Source of the DNA: Anthostomella pinea
Taxonomy: Eukaryota; Ascomycota; Sordariomycetes; Xylariales; Xylariaceae
Length of the DNA: 64,000 nucleotides
Assembly: GCA_963556695.1 (NCBI GenBank)
Contig: CAUWAG010000011.1
Span: 620,001 to 684,000 of the forward strand
Reading direction: 5' to 3'
Shown: piece by piece, positions 44,057 to 55,961 of the stretch
How the letters are laid out: each line of letters begins with the position of its first letter
How positions within the stretch are numbered: position 1 is the first letter of the stretch
Notes under the pieces: generated by a model
Database searches by the model: none
Told to the model about the DNA's origin: nothing
The model's input: the letters and a program-made list of their open reading frames with translations, nothing else
Made by a program: the position numbers and the translations under genes

Positions 44057-46520
44057 TTTATATCTTACACGCCCTCATAACGTTAAGTATAAGCACCTAG
44101 CTTCGTTATATCGCTCGGCGTAGCGTTGATTAAAGCCTTTATCTTCAATAGCCTTACGAATTCCTCGAATTTCGCTCGTTTAAAAGGCTTAATAAACCCT
44201 TTTATTAGATTCTCGTTAGTTAACACTTATACGGCTTCGATATTCCCTGCTTTTACTTGTTAACAACCGTAATTAAAGGCGATTCTCTCGTGCCTTTTCG
44301 CTTTATTTAAAGTAAAAGACTTCGTTCAATTAATCGTACCGAGATTGTGTTTTAAAATCGCAATAAAGCAAGATCTGATGAGGAACTTTTTAATAAATAA
44401 CGAGTGCTTAAATTATACGAGCACCTTTTTATAGTTAACTTTTATTAAGCCGTAAAAGCTTATATTATACTTAGTCGCCTTTATTATACTTATATTTATA
44501 CGTATAAAAAAGTCTTTTTTATTAATAATAATAATAATACTTTAAGTATAATCTGCTTTTTGTAATACGCATGTTAGAGCTTATGTTATATAATAAGTGA
44601 GTTAAGAGTTGTTTTAATGTAAAAAGCGTCGTTAAAATACGCTATTGGTTAGTTGATTAAAGTAATTTATTAATCGCTTTTAAAGATAATCGCCTTATTA
44701 GCAGTGGTTTTTTACATATCTTTATTAAAAGCTGCTTTACAAATAGCTATTTATTCGTTGTAATAAGTAATGATTTTATTTATCGTAATAAAGTTAACGC
44801 AAGTTAGAAACGATTTATTCGAGCTTAATACGTTTTTTTAGGGTTTTAAGGTTAATTAAAGGCTCGATCTTTTTTAAAACCTTGTTATAGCTTTTTATAA
44901 AGTGCTTTTAAGCTAACCATCCGCTGTTATTAAAGCACTTTCGTTTGATATAACCTTATATTTTATATTTTTAAGACTTAGAACCTTTTTCTTTATTATA
45001 CTTATCGGTTAAAAGTCTTTTGCCTTCTTTTTTTAATCGGGTTTCTTATTAAAACCATTATTCTTATTAAAATCGGCGGAATATATACAATTATTACTAT
45101 CACTTTTTTATATATTTTTTATAGCCTTAGTCTTTTACCCGACTTTATTGTAAAACTCGTGGTAAAAGTCTTTAATTAAATCGCTTACGCGAGCCTTTTT
45201 TTAATATTTGATTTTTTTTTAATTTACTTTGTTTAACTAGTTGCTTTCGCTTTTATTAAGGTTAAAAACATTATTACGAGCTGGTTTCTACTCATTTTAA
45301 GGCTAGAATCGGTGTATTAACGTATGAATCGTTGCTATTCTAATATGTAACGAATAAAGTTACCGCCGTCGTACTTTAGCGTTATAAGCTTATTTTAAAA
45401 AGAGCGTTAATAGAATTTACTGCTTATTCGTACGCTTTATTTAAAGCTTAAATTATAGCAACGCCGCTTTATAAGCCAAAGATTAAGTCGATTAAACCAG
45501 CTTTAAAAGTGTTGATAATAGCTTCTGTGATCGTAAGATCTCCTTTATTGTTAATCTCGTTTTTCTAAATTTATCCGACTCTTTTTAAAGAGAAAAAGAA
45601 CATAGCTTTATAAAAAACCTAGTTCTTGTAGTCTTCTAAATAGTTGTTTTTATTAAGCGTAAACTTAAACTTCTTTTATCTCGCGCCGCCTTATATAAGC
45701 TTTATAAACGCCTTTATACTTTTAATGTTTTTAAACTTCTTTTTCACAGCGTGTTAATTAAAAACGTTAAAGGTTTAAAAAAATTCGTTAAAAAAGCTAT
45801 TAAAGATATTAAAGCTAAAATTAAAGGATCTATACCTTGCGTTTTTATTTTAAATTACTTATAAGATTAAATACTAATTTACCGCGCTTTTTCAACGCTT
45901 TGTTTCGTCTTTTTAAATAAACAAGTCATTTATTGAACGCGGTTTAACCGTTTTAAACGCATTTATAAAGGTATAAACATTTTTTGAATCGATTATTATA
46001 ATTTCTTTTTCAATAAAGTAACCTTTAATATTACGTGTATAAATAACACGTAGGCAGTTTTTAGAAGCGTGTAAACTACTTTTAGTAGTCAAATAAATTG
46101 TACTATTTATATCGATCTTATAAACGGTACTTATAGATGTATTAGATGCGGCTTGAAATCGAGGGGTTTTTGGCTGGTTTTTAAGCGCCTTGTGCTCCTT
46201 TTATAGCGCCTCAAACATCCCCTTGTAATCAGTGGACTTACCCTTCTAATCACTTTCTTTCTTCGGAGAGGGCGCCATCTTCAGCTTCGTTAAAGAGGCT
46301 TCGTGCCCTGGATCTCCTTCCCTTTCGTGAAAGGTTCTCGCGCCGATCAAACGGGGTTGCGAGCTTAGGAACGGTCGTTATGGTAACAACAGGGGCACAA
46401 CGCGTATCTGCGCGTACCTGGCTCAAAGATCAACTGGAGGTTCGCGCACTCACCGTGAGTACACCTCAAATGATCTTGGAAAACGGGGATCCTCTGATCG
46501 TCACAGAGGAGATGCTACTA

Positions 46521-46753
46521 TGTCACAATTCAGGGACCAATATGGGGTTAGAACTGGGGTGAATTGCTTGCGTAGTCCTCTATCGGGTCTAAGAACCAAA
46601 TCTATGACTAAATACACACTGTGACAGTTAATAGAGCCTTGCTTGTCACCCTTAAAAGCTACCACTTCTAGTGCTTTCACCGCTTTCACTCCTTTAACCA
46701 CTAATTCTAGTCAGATTCAGCTACTTAACAGCTGGCACCACATCTATACGACA
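46521..46753 (-). repeat. Right LTR of the copia-type element, unmutated
   Basis: Starts TGTCACAATTC and ends ATACGACA on the + strand, giving TGTC/GACA inverted ends. GC-balanced. The 5-bp target duplication could not be confirmed. Confidence 0.72.
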
Positions 46754-47179
46754 CTTATATCCTATAATATTTATTAAATATAAAAGGCTTTGTTTAATAA
46801 TAATTAGAATAAAAATAAACTTAAAATATAATTTAAATGCTTATATTATCGGTATATATCAAATATAATAATTAAAATTTGGAAACTAAACGAGTTATTA
46901 TTAGTTTTTGTGTTCTAAAAAACCACCAAAGTATTTATGCTTATTAATAAAAAAGTTAAAATAAATAAACGTAATTACGGTAGTTGTTTTAAAAAATAAA
47001 AGTAATAAGAATATTACATGTGTATTAAAAGTGGTAATAATAAACAATTAAACGAAATATTATGGTAATAAGCTTAAAAAGTTTAGTTTATTCAAATTTA
47101 TAAGATTTATTTTCTTCCAAATACCCGCTTTATTATTAAGTAATATTACCGTGATATATATAATAATAAATATATGCTA
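46754..47179. other. AT-rich tract, RIP-like
   Basis: No gene or element end is recognisable between the copia LTR and the TA of the next mariner. Confidence 0.6.
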
Positions 47180-47215
47180 TACTGACCCTCCAAAAGTCTC
47201 AGAGCATCCACCACG

Positions 47216-47386
47216 TGTCAGATTTAAACCAATCGTCAGAGTGAAGTGTGTGTGTATTCTGTCTGTCTAGAGTGTTTTTATGCGACCATGGTAGTTTTGT
47301 GCTAGCGGAGGATGGATCAGGACGAAACAACTAGGTTCCGTTATCTACTTGTTAAGGTGCCTTCTAGGCGTATCTTTAATCCAACA
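47216..47386 (+). mobile_element. Solo LTR (171 bp) in the mariner 5' region
   Basis: Starts TGTCAGATTT and ends AATCCAACA. It is flanked by CCACG at 47211-47215 and 47387-47391. It is about 80 percent similar by eye to the LTR at 48159-48331. Confidence 0.88.
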
Positions 47387-47464
47387 CCACGCTAGTTTCA
47401 AAACGCGTCTACGCGCTTGCAACCCCTTTTCTTATTCATCTTTTATTTACTTAACACTAAAACG

Positions 47465-48747
47465 ATGGATATACAAAAAGTTGGTACAATTCTAACCGCA
47501 AATTACGGGCCAAACCAGGAATTCACTTCTGAAGATTGTGCAGCTATTGTGGCTGCCAGGGCGACAGGCGCAAGGCGCGACGATGTCGCAAGCGCGTTTT
47601 ATCTAGATCGGCCTCAAACTATGGCCAGCATTATCAATACTGCTAGAGAGCATAACACCACGGTCTCTTGACCTTGAGAGGGAGCCACAAAGACTCTAAA
47701 TAAACGCAAAGAAACTCAGCTAATTAAAATGGCACAAAGTAACTCAAGGCCTCCTACAAAGAGCTTAAAAAAGAAAGCAAGGTTCTCTACTTTTATACCA
47801 CTATTAAACGCATTCTTTGTGCTTATGGGCTTTACAAATGGAAGGCAGTGAAGCGGATCAAGCTTATGAAAAACAATACACGAGAGAGGCTCGCTTTTTG
47901 CAATCAATACGACTCCCTGGAGAATCTGGAAGAGCTGATGCGAATGCTCTTCTCAGACAAAGTCACGGTTCAGAGTTCACCCGATAATCCGGGCGATTGG
48001 GTCATCCGCCTCTCTTCTGAACGTAACAGGCAGGATCTTGTGAACCCTCGGAGCCATGGGAGACCCCGTATCTTCATTATGTGTTAGGATTTGATCTGGT
48101 TACGCAATGGAGAAGGTGGCTTAAGCAAAATCATCTTTTACGAGCCCGATAAGGATGCTGTCAGATTTGAGTCAATCGTCAGAGTGAAGTGTGTGTGTAT
48201 ATTCTCTATGTCTAAAGTATCCTTGTGCGACCGTGGCAGTTTTGTGCCAGAAGGGGCTGAATTGGGACGGAACAACTAGGTTCTGTTGTCTACCTGTCAA
48301 AATGCCTTCTAGGCGTACCTTTAATTCAACAGATGCTCCTTGCAAAGGAGTATCTTTAGCTTTATATCAAGATGTCATTGAGGAAGGGCTGCTTCCGTTC
48401 TACGAGGCTGGGGATCCTTTTATGCAAGATTACACTCGTATCTATCGATTTGGAGGCACTCCAGAGTGGCTAGAAGAGCACGGCATCTGGACGATCGACT
48501 GGCCTGCTCACAACCCTGATTTGAATCTGATCAAGCACGTTTTGGCACTTCTGAAGAAGCAGATATAGAGAATAAAGCCTGGTTTCGCTGATTTAAACGC
48601 TAATATTACCCATGAGACATATGCCAAAGAGTTAATCAAAAGGGCGTGGTCAAAGATCGATCCTGAGGACGTACGCGTTCTCATCGAATCTCTTGGCAAC
48701 TGAATCGCCGCAATAAAAGAGTACGTGGCTGGTACACACACTATTGA
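47465..48747 (+). pseudogene. Tc1-mariner transposase, decayed and interrupted
   Basis: The gene starts MDIQKVGTILTANYG, breaks after about 68 codons, resumes in another frame (YTTIKRILCAYGLYKWKAVK) and continues to IIFYEPDKDA, where a solo LTR splits the codon region. After the LTR the text resumes with CKGVSLALYQDVIEEGLLPF. The first two catalytic Asp remain (LFSDKVTVQ and FMQDYTRIY), but the third acid is Lys (PDLNLIKHV), a G-to-A type change, so the enzyme would be dead even if open. A TAG follows at 48566-48568, and the homologous C-terminus ends near 48747. Confidence 0.82.
48159..48331 (+). mobile_element. Solo LTR (173 bp) inside the mariner transposase gene
   Basis: Starts TGTCAGATTTG and ends AATTCAACA. 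It is flanked by GATGC at 48154-48158 and 48332-48336. Removing it and one GATGC restores continuous transposase text (DKDA then PCKGVS). Confidence 0.9.
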
Positions 48748-48883
48748 ATGGCTTACACAATACAATTTTTTTTCTATATCATTACAGCGAGAATGGGTGC
48801 CTTGTGAATGTTAAAAGGTGGAGGGTGTAGGCGTTGAAGGCTGCTTAAAAAGTGGGCTCGGAGACTTCTGGCCAAGGAGTGTA

Positions 48884-50480
48884 CCTTTAGTTATAACTAG
48901 TACTATGAAGCTTAAAAAGAACTAATTTGTTTAAATTTATAATAAAATTTAAAACAAATAATAATATTGCTTTTTTTTTAATAACCGCTTTTTAATCCGT
49001 TGATTTTACCGCTTTATATATATCTGATATGTTTTTTTTTTTTTTTATAATTTTCAATAAATTTAAAAATAAGATAAGCATTTTGTATTAAGAAAAAAAC
49101 CTATTAATTTTATAGAATTTATATTATAACAAACTGAATTTTTAATATTTACGTTAAAAATAAAACAGGTTTTTAAATAATAAAAATATAGGTTGTTTAT
49201 AGTAATTAAAATACGTAATCTTATAATTTTTAAAAAAGGATTTTTTTTACTTAAAAATTATTATTTTTAAACAACTTTTTGGACTGAGACTATCTCTTTA
49301 ACTAAAAAGTTCATTCTTGTCTGGTTTTTTTATAACGAGTTAAAATAAAGAGTTTAATAAGCGCTTGTATTAAAAATTAAAGATCATCTTGTTTTTAATC
49401 TTATATATAGTTATTAAAGTATATATTGTTTATAATTTATTTTTAAATCAATTTTCGTTTATTACCTAGTTTAAGAAGCGCTAATTTATTTAAATTTATA
49501 ATAAAAATCATTGAAATACATAAATAGTTTTTTTAAACTCTTTTAATATTTTATTTTATTATATATACATATAAAGCATGCTTTCTTATTAATTATATGC
49601 TTTTTATTTATTTTTTATTTGTAGCCATATATTTACAATTAAATCTGTATGTACGACTTAAAAACCCTATATTGTTAACAAAATCATTTGAATATTAAAA
49701 TTTAATCTTATTTATTTAAATTAAAGTTTAATTTTAAATGTAAGAAAATGTTGTGTAATTTTCTTGGGGCAATAGCTCGTGAGGTTGAAACAAAATAAGT
49801 TTTTTTCTTTAATTTTTAATTGTGTTTCTTTTTTATTTATTCATTTATTCATTTATTAAGTATAAAACATATTTCTAATAAATCTTATATTTTCCCCCCG
49901 GCTTCTTTTTAACTCTGTAATTATCTTTAAAACTATCTATAAAATTAAAGAAATATATTTTATATCAATAATAAGGTCGTTTCATAATTTAAAAGTTCAA
50001 GTTTTATAAGTCAAACGTTTATTTTTAATTTATTCAAAATAAAACGCTTAATTAAAAAAAATAAGATTTAAATTCAAATCTTAATTATGCTATTAATTCT
50101 TATATGTATAAAGATAATCAGTAACAAATAATATTATATAAGATCAATTATAACCTTTTCTAACGTTTAAAGGTATAAAATTCATTGCTAGCATTTTTTA
50201 CAGATTTTTGTGTAGCCGAAATGTTTTAGAATAAAACACCATAAAAAAGTAAAAGCTCTGTTTATTTATATCAAGTATTTTAAAAGATATTTACTTATAA
50301 ATAACATCATATAAAGCTAGCTACGGCTTTTTTAAACATTTAAACGTTTTAATTTTATTTACAACATTTTTTTTCGAGCTAGTTTCGCTAAGAAAAATAG
50401 CTTAAAAAAAGTCCTTTTACTTTATGTTAACTGACGATAATATCAACTTCCGGAAGTAAAACCCCTCGTTTATATACGTA
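48884..50480. other. AT-rich tract, RIP-like
   Basis: Long A/T runs and no open frames; the right edge of the AT-rich block is near 50480, where base composition abruptly becomes balanced. Confidence 0.7.
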
Positions 50481-50481
50481 T

Positions 50482-51650
50482 ATTAATTAAGCGACGATAA
50501 AGGTGTTAACTTGACTCCACGATGGGGTCCTATTAACGTGGATTGAGTTGGTCGGGACCTTGGTAGGAAGGATAGAACGGAAAGCTATAAACATAGACAT
50601 GGACATTCACACAAGGTGCGATCACCAGTTACCCACACGGCCTCATGGCAGTCAGGTGTCTCCCAGAAGCGCCTAGCTGTCCTTTCACCCACCTTTTAAC
50701 GAGGCAGGCTCTTAACGCAACAGACCAACAGAGCTCCACATCAGTTATTTGAGGACTGCAATAAAAATACGTTTCAAACAACAATGGAACCTTCGCTCGG
50801 TAGCGCAGGCGATGTGATTTTCTCCTCTGGATACATCTCGAAGAAGTCAGCGAGGCCACCGGGGGTCCCAAATGAAGACGTCTTCGTCTAGTTCTCCCCT
50901 CAGGAAGGCGGAGACGGCGTGCTTCTGGTCAATCTCCCAGTCAAGGAAGGACGCTGTTGGTCAATGCAAGACGGATACGTGCCGCTACCGGATTCTCCCC
51001 TTACATGCGTGGCTCAGCCGGGCAGCTCCCCCGAGTACAACAATGGTACCCTCCTTTCCACTTCAGGTCAATGCCCGAGGATCCTAGTGCTGCTGCTGCA
51101 TAATATGTATTTCAGTGCGACAGCCTGGAAGCATGTAATAGGTTACAACGGTACACAACGTTACCAAGTTTCTTGCCCAATCTGTAAGGGGTCCCCGGAC
51201 CTTGTCTAACCTGATTTCCGGGGAAGCAGTCCGGAAAGCGATCAATACCCAATATGTCTTGTGTCGGCGACGAAGACCCTGCATTAGATCGGACATGATT
51301 GTATCCGAGGACTGGGGTAGAATGTGGTAGACCCCAAACAACCCCAGAGTGGAACAGACGCGGCGCGTAATCACATCAATCGATTGGCCTCTAAACCGCA
51401 TCTTTCTGCACTGCGAGTTTACTCCTTGGTTCGAGCTTGTCAAATACCTGGAGTCATTCTCGTTTGCCGTCTAGGCCTCTGTCTTCTTTAATCGCAACGT
51501 CCACGCGCTCTTCCAGCTCACTTTCGCCGTCTTGTATTGCGCATTGAGCTTCCCATCTGCAGCCCCTGATACCCTGTTACGGTCTTGCTTACGACCTATG
51601 CCTCTCGATCTGGTTGTTGTTTCTTCACAGCTTCGACCCAGCTACATCAA
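50482..51650 (+). other. Degenerate coding-like sequence, unrecognised
   Basis: Plus-strand text such as SPQEGGDGVLLVNLPVKEG and RCWSMQDGYVPLPDSPLT (about 50893-51000) and FLHCEFTPWFELVKYLESF (about 51408-51465) looks protein-derived but is cut by stops, including a TAG at 50888-50890. It may be an upstream part of the decayed gene at 51658 or a separate gene. No family is recognised. Confidence 0.3.
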
Positions 51651-51657
51651 TTCGCAA

Positions 51658-53594
51658 ATGGCGGGACCGGCAAGCCAAAATCCACCGCGTCGATCTCAAC
51701 GAGTGGCCGCCAATAAGCCTCCAACGTCCAAGGAGATAGGCAATACTAACACCGCGGAGACTTTGCCGCTTCACCACCGCTCCTCTACCTTTCTCTTGCA
51801 AATCTTCACAAACAAGCACGGGAACACCATTGGGGTGTTTTCGAAAGTTAGACATGTTGATTTCGATAGAACTTCCGAAATCCCGGATGACGTACAGACA
51901 GCATTGACCGAGTTCAGAACTCGTGGTGCGAACTTGGCCCAACCCATCCGTCTCCCACCAAATGCGTTTTTCAAGCGGCCGAGCACCACCGCTGCTCCGG
52001 ACCAACTTCAACGGCAGCGACGGCCAGACAGTAATGTGAACAATCACGATTCGGTGAATCCAACCTCGGGGTGTGTTCTATTGCCTAGATATTCTTCCAG
52101 CGACGACGTGAGTGGCTAACGTGAAGTGCATAGGGAGTCTGGTGCGTCTCGAAAGCGAAAGCCAAGTCAAGGCCTTGAGCTGCCAGGAGAACCAGCGAGC
52201 AAACGTCGATTACCGCCCCTCTGCAGGGACGGGTCACAGTCTGTACCAACAGCCAGGGCAGCTGAAACCGTTTATATAGATGAACTGAGCAGTGCTATTG
52301 CTCAAATCACGGAGCAAATTCAACAGCTCACACGGTGATTAGATTCGCCGACATCTGGAAGCAATCTGGCTTGTTGCGACGATGATCGTGAACCAGTCAG
52401 AGGCGGAGCTCACGATGCACCGCTGTCACCCCATCCAGCGCTTCCAGCCGGACTCCACTCTTGCCTGGCCATACTTCAGAGAGAGCTATCGAAGCTGCGC
52501 GATGCAAGCGACCATATGCGAAAGGAGCTAGACAGCGTCAAATCAGCACTGTCTACGGCTAATGACAAGACTGCAAACATGGCGAAGGCTTCGGAGACCC
52601 GTTCCATTCTCGACAAGCAGCGTCTGGAAGAAGAACTTCTCACCGTCAAAGGTGATGCTGCGAAAAAGCTCGAGATGGCAGAATCGGAAGGTTCAAAAGC
52701 CCAGTCCGCTCTTCACGACATCAAATCTCATAACCAGCTTTTGACAAGGCTTGAACACATGATAAAGACCAAAACAGCTGAACAAGTAAAGGCAGTAAAG
52801 CTCGCCTTGTAAGTGCCATCCCCATCGTTTGACTTGCTACTTTATCTCCGAAACTCACAATAAACCTTCTGTAGCAACATAAGCAACGACTGTCCAGATG
52901 ACAGTGATGTATTAACTCTAGTCTTACCATTGCTGAAGGAGCTCTCAGCCAAGTACTAAAGCGTTGCTGATCGTACGAAGGAGCAACACGAGAAGAATAA
53001 GATCTATACGGCCAGTTTGGTGGAAAGGCGGGAACAACAAGATTTTCTCCCGCGCCGAACTTGTAGAGAAACCAACATCATCCTGGGGACTTGGTCCTCG
53101 ATAATGCAGTCACGGACGAGGGATGTGCTACTAAGTGGGCTTCTGCACCTCTCCTAGCGGATGACTGGCTATTCCAGATGCCTCAGGTAGACACATCGCC
53201 GGTCACCGCCTCGACGACCTCCTGGACAACCTTCCGGATTTGCCCACAATATCTTGAAAAGTTTATTCTCGAACTCGATGAGAGGCATTTTGGTACAATT
53301 TGGCTCTGTTATGTGAGCCGACACACGCCATTTCTTTCGGCTGCCCTCAATCTCAATCTCCACGGCAAAATGATGTCTGTGAGCGAACGATTCACAGTGC
53401 CCTAATATTTGCACGATACTAGCGAAACACTATCAGATGAAAAAATAGAGCCTTCCGAATTTCACGCATCGACATTACGACAGTTGGCAGAAACCGGCCA
53501 AATCAGAAATGTTATATGGTATGAGATTGGAGCGCTGGAATCAATCGCTATCACTTTGGAAACCGACCCTCGTGCTATTCTGCCGAGTTGTTAG
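51658..53594 (+). pseudogene. Decayed nuclear-type coiled-coil protein gene with one recognisable intron
   Basis: From MAGPASQNPPRRSQRV one frame continues for about 1,150 nt through two stops (TAA 52117-52119 in GG-CTAA-CGT, TGA 52336-52338 in CGG-TGA). It encodes basic KRKPSQ/SKRR clusters resembling a nuclear signal, then a charged coiled coil (RKELDSVKSALSTANDK, 52516-52800). A plausible intron follows (GTAAGT at 52810 to CTGTAG at about 52874) that fuses KLAF with NISNDCPDDSDV. After a TAA at 52958-52960 the frame goes on, then shifts, and continues as LDNAVTDEGCATKW to a TAA at 53403-53405 and VIWYEIGALES up to 53594. All stops fit single C-to-T changes. I do not recognise the family; kinetochore or chromatin roles would be guesswork. 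Confidence 0.6.
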
Positions 53595-53595
53595 C

Positions 53596-54086
53596 AGGAA
53601 CGGGTGGAAAGGAGAGGAGGCGCGTTGACTTGCAGCTTCCCGGACTGCTCCGTTGTGGCAGGAGTAATTGAGTAATTGGAGCGAGCAGGTTCCATCGAGC
53701 GAGAGCTGGGTAGAATGACATGTGAATATTATCCACTCGGTCCCTGACCCCCCTTCAAAATTAAGATCCTCAGCCTATGCGTAAGCCGTTCACTGGTTAA
53801 TCTGTCGGGAATGGGGTCATTACACCCGACACGAGCCCTGCAGGCGACCGCTTCCTCTTTTCACGTCATCCATCTCAGACCGACAGAGGAATGTGATAGG
53901 CGAACCTCTCCATGATAGCCAAGTCGGCCGAGCATTTGCCTGCTCGGCGATGGCCCTGGTCTCCTGGACTGAGCTGCTTGTGGTTTCCTGTTCTGGATTA
54001 ATTACGACGAGGCTGTACCGACACAGCGCAGGCGTGATCCGGATTGATGCGCTGGTGATCGGCTGGCAGCGTGCTGAAAGCCATGC
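53596..54086. other. Intergenic, no supportable gene
   Basis: Only short overlapping frames are seen between two decayed genes. Confidence 0.45.
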
Positions 54087-54087
54087 C

Positions 54088-54480
54088 TCACAACCACCCA
54101 CACATCAACGAAACGGGTGGCACGAGGTGGAGGGTGTGGGCCGCGCCATCGGCTGGTAACGTGCTGATGCCATATGAAAGCTGTTCGTCTAGCTTCAGTA
54201 CGATGACCTTAGTGAGGAGCTCACCGGCCCAAGGTAGCACCTGCATTCGCCCCTTCGCAAATGACCCATCGACCAATGCAAACAATTTGGCGGTAGATAG
54301 ATCCATCCCCACGAATTGAAGCCCCCGAGTCTTGTTGTCAATGTGCCACCGACTACACTTGTTTAATGCCATGACGTCTTGACGGGATTCTATTTCCAGA
54401 CCGAGGGCGGTAGAGACTTTTCCACGAGACTCCCACAATGTCGGTACCACTCTGGTATCTTCTGCTGGCCCCTGCCATTC
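54088..54480 (-). pseudogene. Retroelement pol fragment (RNase H-like)
   Basis: The minus strand contains LNKCSRWHIDNKTRGLQF followed by AKLFALVDGSFAKG, closely resembling the segment around the RNase H Asp in fungal copia-like polyproteins (typically LDL..LFVFVDGSFANN). The rest of the element is not visible. The family match is from memory of the motif and needs a search. Confidence 0.45.
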
Positions 54481-54492
54481 CATCTGCTCGTT

Positions 54493-55960
54493 TTAACGCT
54501 CTTCCCAGTGCGGGCAACCCAGCCTTATCCACATACGGAAGACTGAAGAACTCTGGCGCCAGTAGACGCCGGGTTTCAAGTGTGTGACTGGCCGGGTAAG
54601 TTCACCACAGGGGGCCGGAAGAAACCAGGTTGGGCATAGATGTGGCAATAAATGATTGGCCGTGTCCTCGTGCCGACGGCTACAGGGGTCTATCGGGCCA
54701 TCCCCAATCAGAAGAAACGTTGTAGTGGTGTGTGGGAGACACCAGGACCACGTGTGGGTTCTGTGACAGGGTCTCTGGTCTGAAACACGCGGAGCTTTGG
54801 CTTCCGAGTTTGAAAACTTCAATGCAGCCTCTTGCGTACTTTCGGGTGAGAGGGGTCAGGAAAAATCAGATGTCATCCTACCTCGCTCTTGTTCCATATA
54901 GGAACACTGTCGTCGCTCTCATAATTTCCTTGCCACGAAGGTTAGTATGGCCGGGCTGTCCGGGCTTGACAGAGCGAATGTCGGGATATGCAGTGACTAC
55001 GAACGCCACATCGTCCTGATGGGTGTGTAGTATGATGTCGAGGTTGTTGACGAAGTGATCCTTCGCATCTTTATCTTCCTTTGTAACATCATTGAGCAGG
55101 CTTGCGTATTCGAGCCGCTGGAGGTCGCCCTGGAAGTACCAGACGATAAGTTCCTTGCTGTCATTCTCGGCTTGGGTGACGACGGCTACCCGCAGCCCTT
55201 CAGTGCTGCATCGGGTGACTTCTCCAGGTAAAGTAACGGAAGAGAACCGGCCAGAGGTGTATTCCCATGCAAGTCTATATAAACGCCATTAGCAATCGGA
55301 TCATACGTACAGTGATGCCGCACGCAGTATATATATCTCTTTCACCATGCGCAAACGGGGGGCAGTTGACCACTTACAAAGTTCTGTCACTAATGACGAC
55401 AAGCAGTTTGTCTCCTAGGGCCGAAAGGTCTGTATCCGTCCCCATGGGTACAATCAGAGGAACGCTGTAGATCATGCGGCTCCTGTTTGCGAGGTCGTCA
55501 AGAATAATGAGACGCATTTCTGGCATCCACGCAATCTTTCCGCAGGCGTAGAGGCAGTTTGGTCCAACCGCTTCATGGCCATGATCCCATGGCATGTTTA
55601 GCCTGTCAAAGTCGTCGTAGCTGTTTTTCGCAGAGAAAAACTTTTCGTCTTCCCAGCGGTAGAGCTTTGTCATCACCGAATTGGGCCGGCCTGCCGTTCT
55701 GTTTCGTCGCTGCTGCATTGCCTGGCAGAAAAGTGCGCGGTAGTCAGGCTGAGAACCGGGCTGCGCATTCCGAGCTAAAGACAAGGAAGGGAAGAATCGA
55801 CGGATGATAGGGAAGATGGCAAAATTCTCAAACAATCGTTCACGCCAGGTCTTGGAGACTCTGAGACATACCGTAATATCATCGAGATCAATGTATTCGA
55901 CGATGATAACCACACAGTCTTGAGGAAGCGCGCCGATGATATCTTTGTTGAGCTCTTTCG
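54493..55960 (-). pseudogene. F-box protein gene, 3' part decayed
   Basis: The minus strand holds an F-box (KDIIGALPQDCVVIIVEYI followed by DLDDITVCLRVSKTWRERL, about 55790-55950), then an exon to 55378. An intron follows with GTAAGT donor and TATATAG acceptor (55275-55377), and exon 2 (54878-55274) contains DSKELIVWYFQGDLQRLEY and AKDHFVNNLDIILHTHQ. Such fungal proteins act as substrate adaptors of SCF ubiquitin ligases. At 54878-54880 a TAG ends the open frame, but matching text continues in the same frame (LTRKYARGCIEVFKLGSQ, VVLVSPTHHYN, FFSLPYVDKAGLP) through at least three more stops to about 54500, so the original protein was longer. The stops are TAG and TGA, compatible with C-to-T changes. 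No ATG lies between the F-box and the upstream repeats, so the start is also lost or in another exon. Confidence 0.68.
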
Positions 55961-55961
55961 A

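Larger units (their letters stand above)
43789..46753 (-). mobile_element. Ty1/copia-type LTR element, internal region RIP-converted
   Basis: LTR-like copies lie at 43789-44056 and 46521-46753 in direct orientation. The minus strand next to the left LTR preserves the copia RNase H end: GFIKPFKRAKFEEFV (about 44150-44210) matches the ADGLTKPL-type terminus. At the right end a gag-like start, MAPSPKKESD at 46278 followed by a stop, precedes the 5' LTR. From 44060 to about 46140 the sequence is AT-converted and unreadable in detail; 46140-46753 is not. The element may thus be composite, with the right 600 bp from a younger insertion. Confidence 0.65.
47182..48881 (+). mobile_element. Tc1-mariner element carrying two solo LTRs
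   Basis: TA at 47180-47181 and 48882-48883 flank imperfect inverted repeats sharing AAGTCTC-GAGC (left CTGACCCTCCAAAAGTCTC, right the complement of GGAGACTTCTGGCC). The right end matches the mariner fragment at 9042. Without the two LTR insertions (171 and 173 bp, plus 5-bp duplications) the element would be about 1,350 bp, the same size as the mariner at 27758. Confidence 0.85.

Noticed and set aside
34990..50480. Centromere
   Set aside because: The AT-richness is explained by RIP of identifiable transposons. The window gives no independent sign of a centromere and the block is short.
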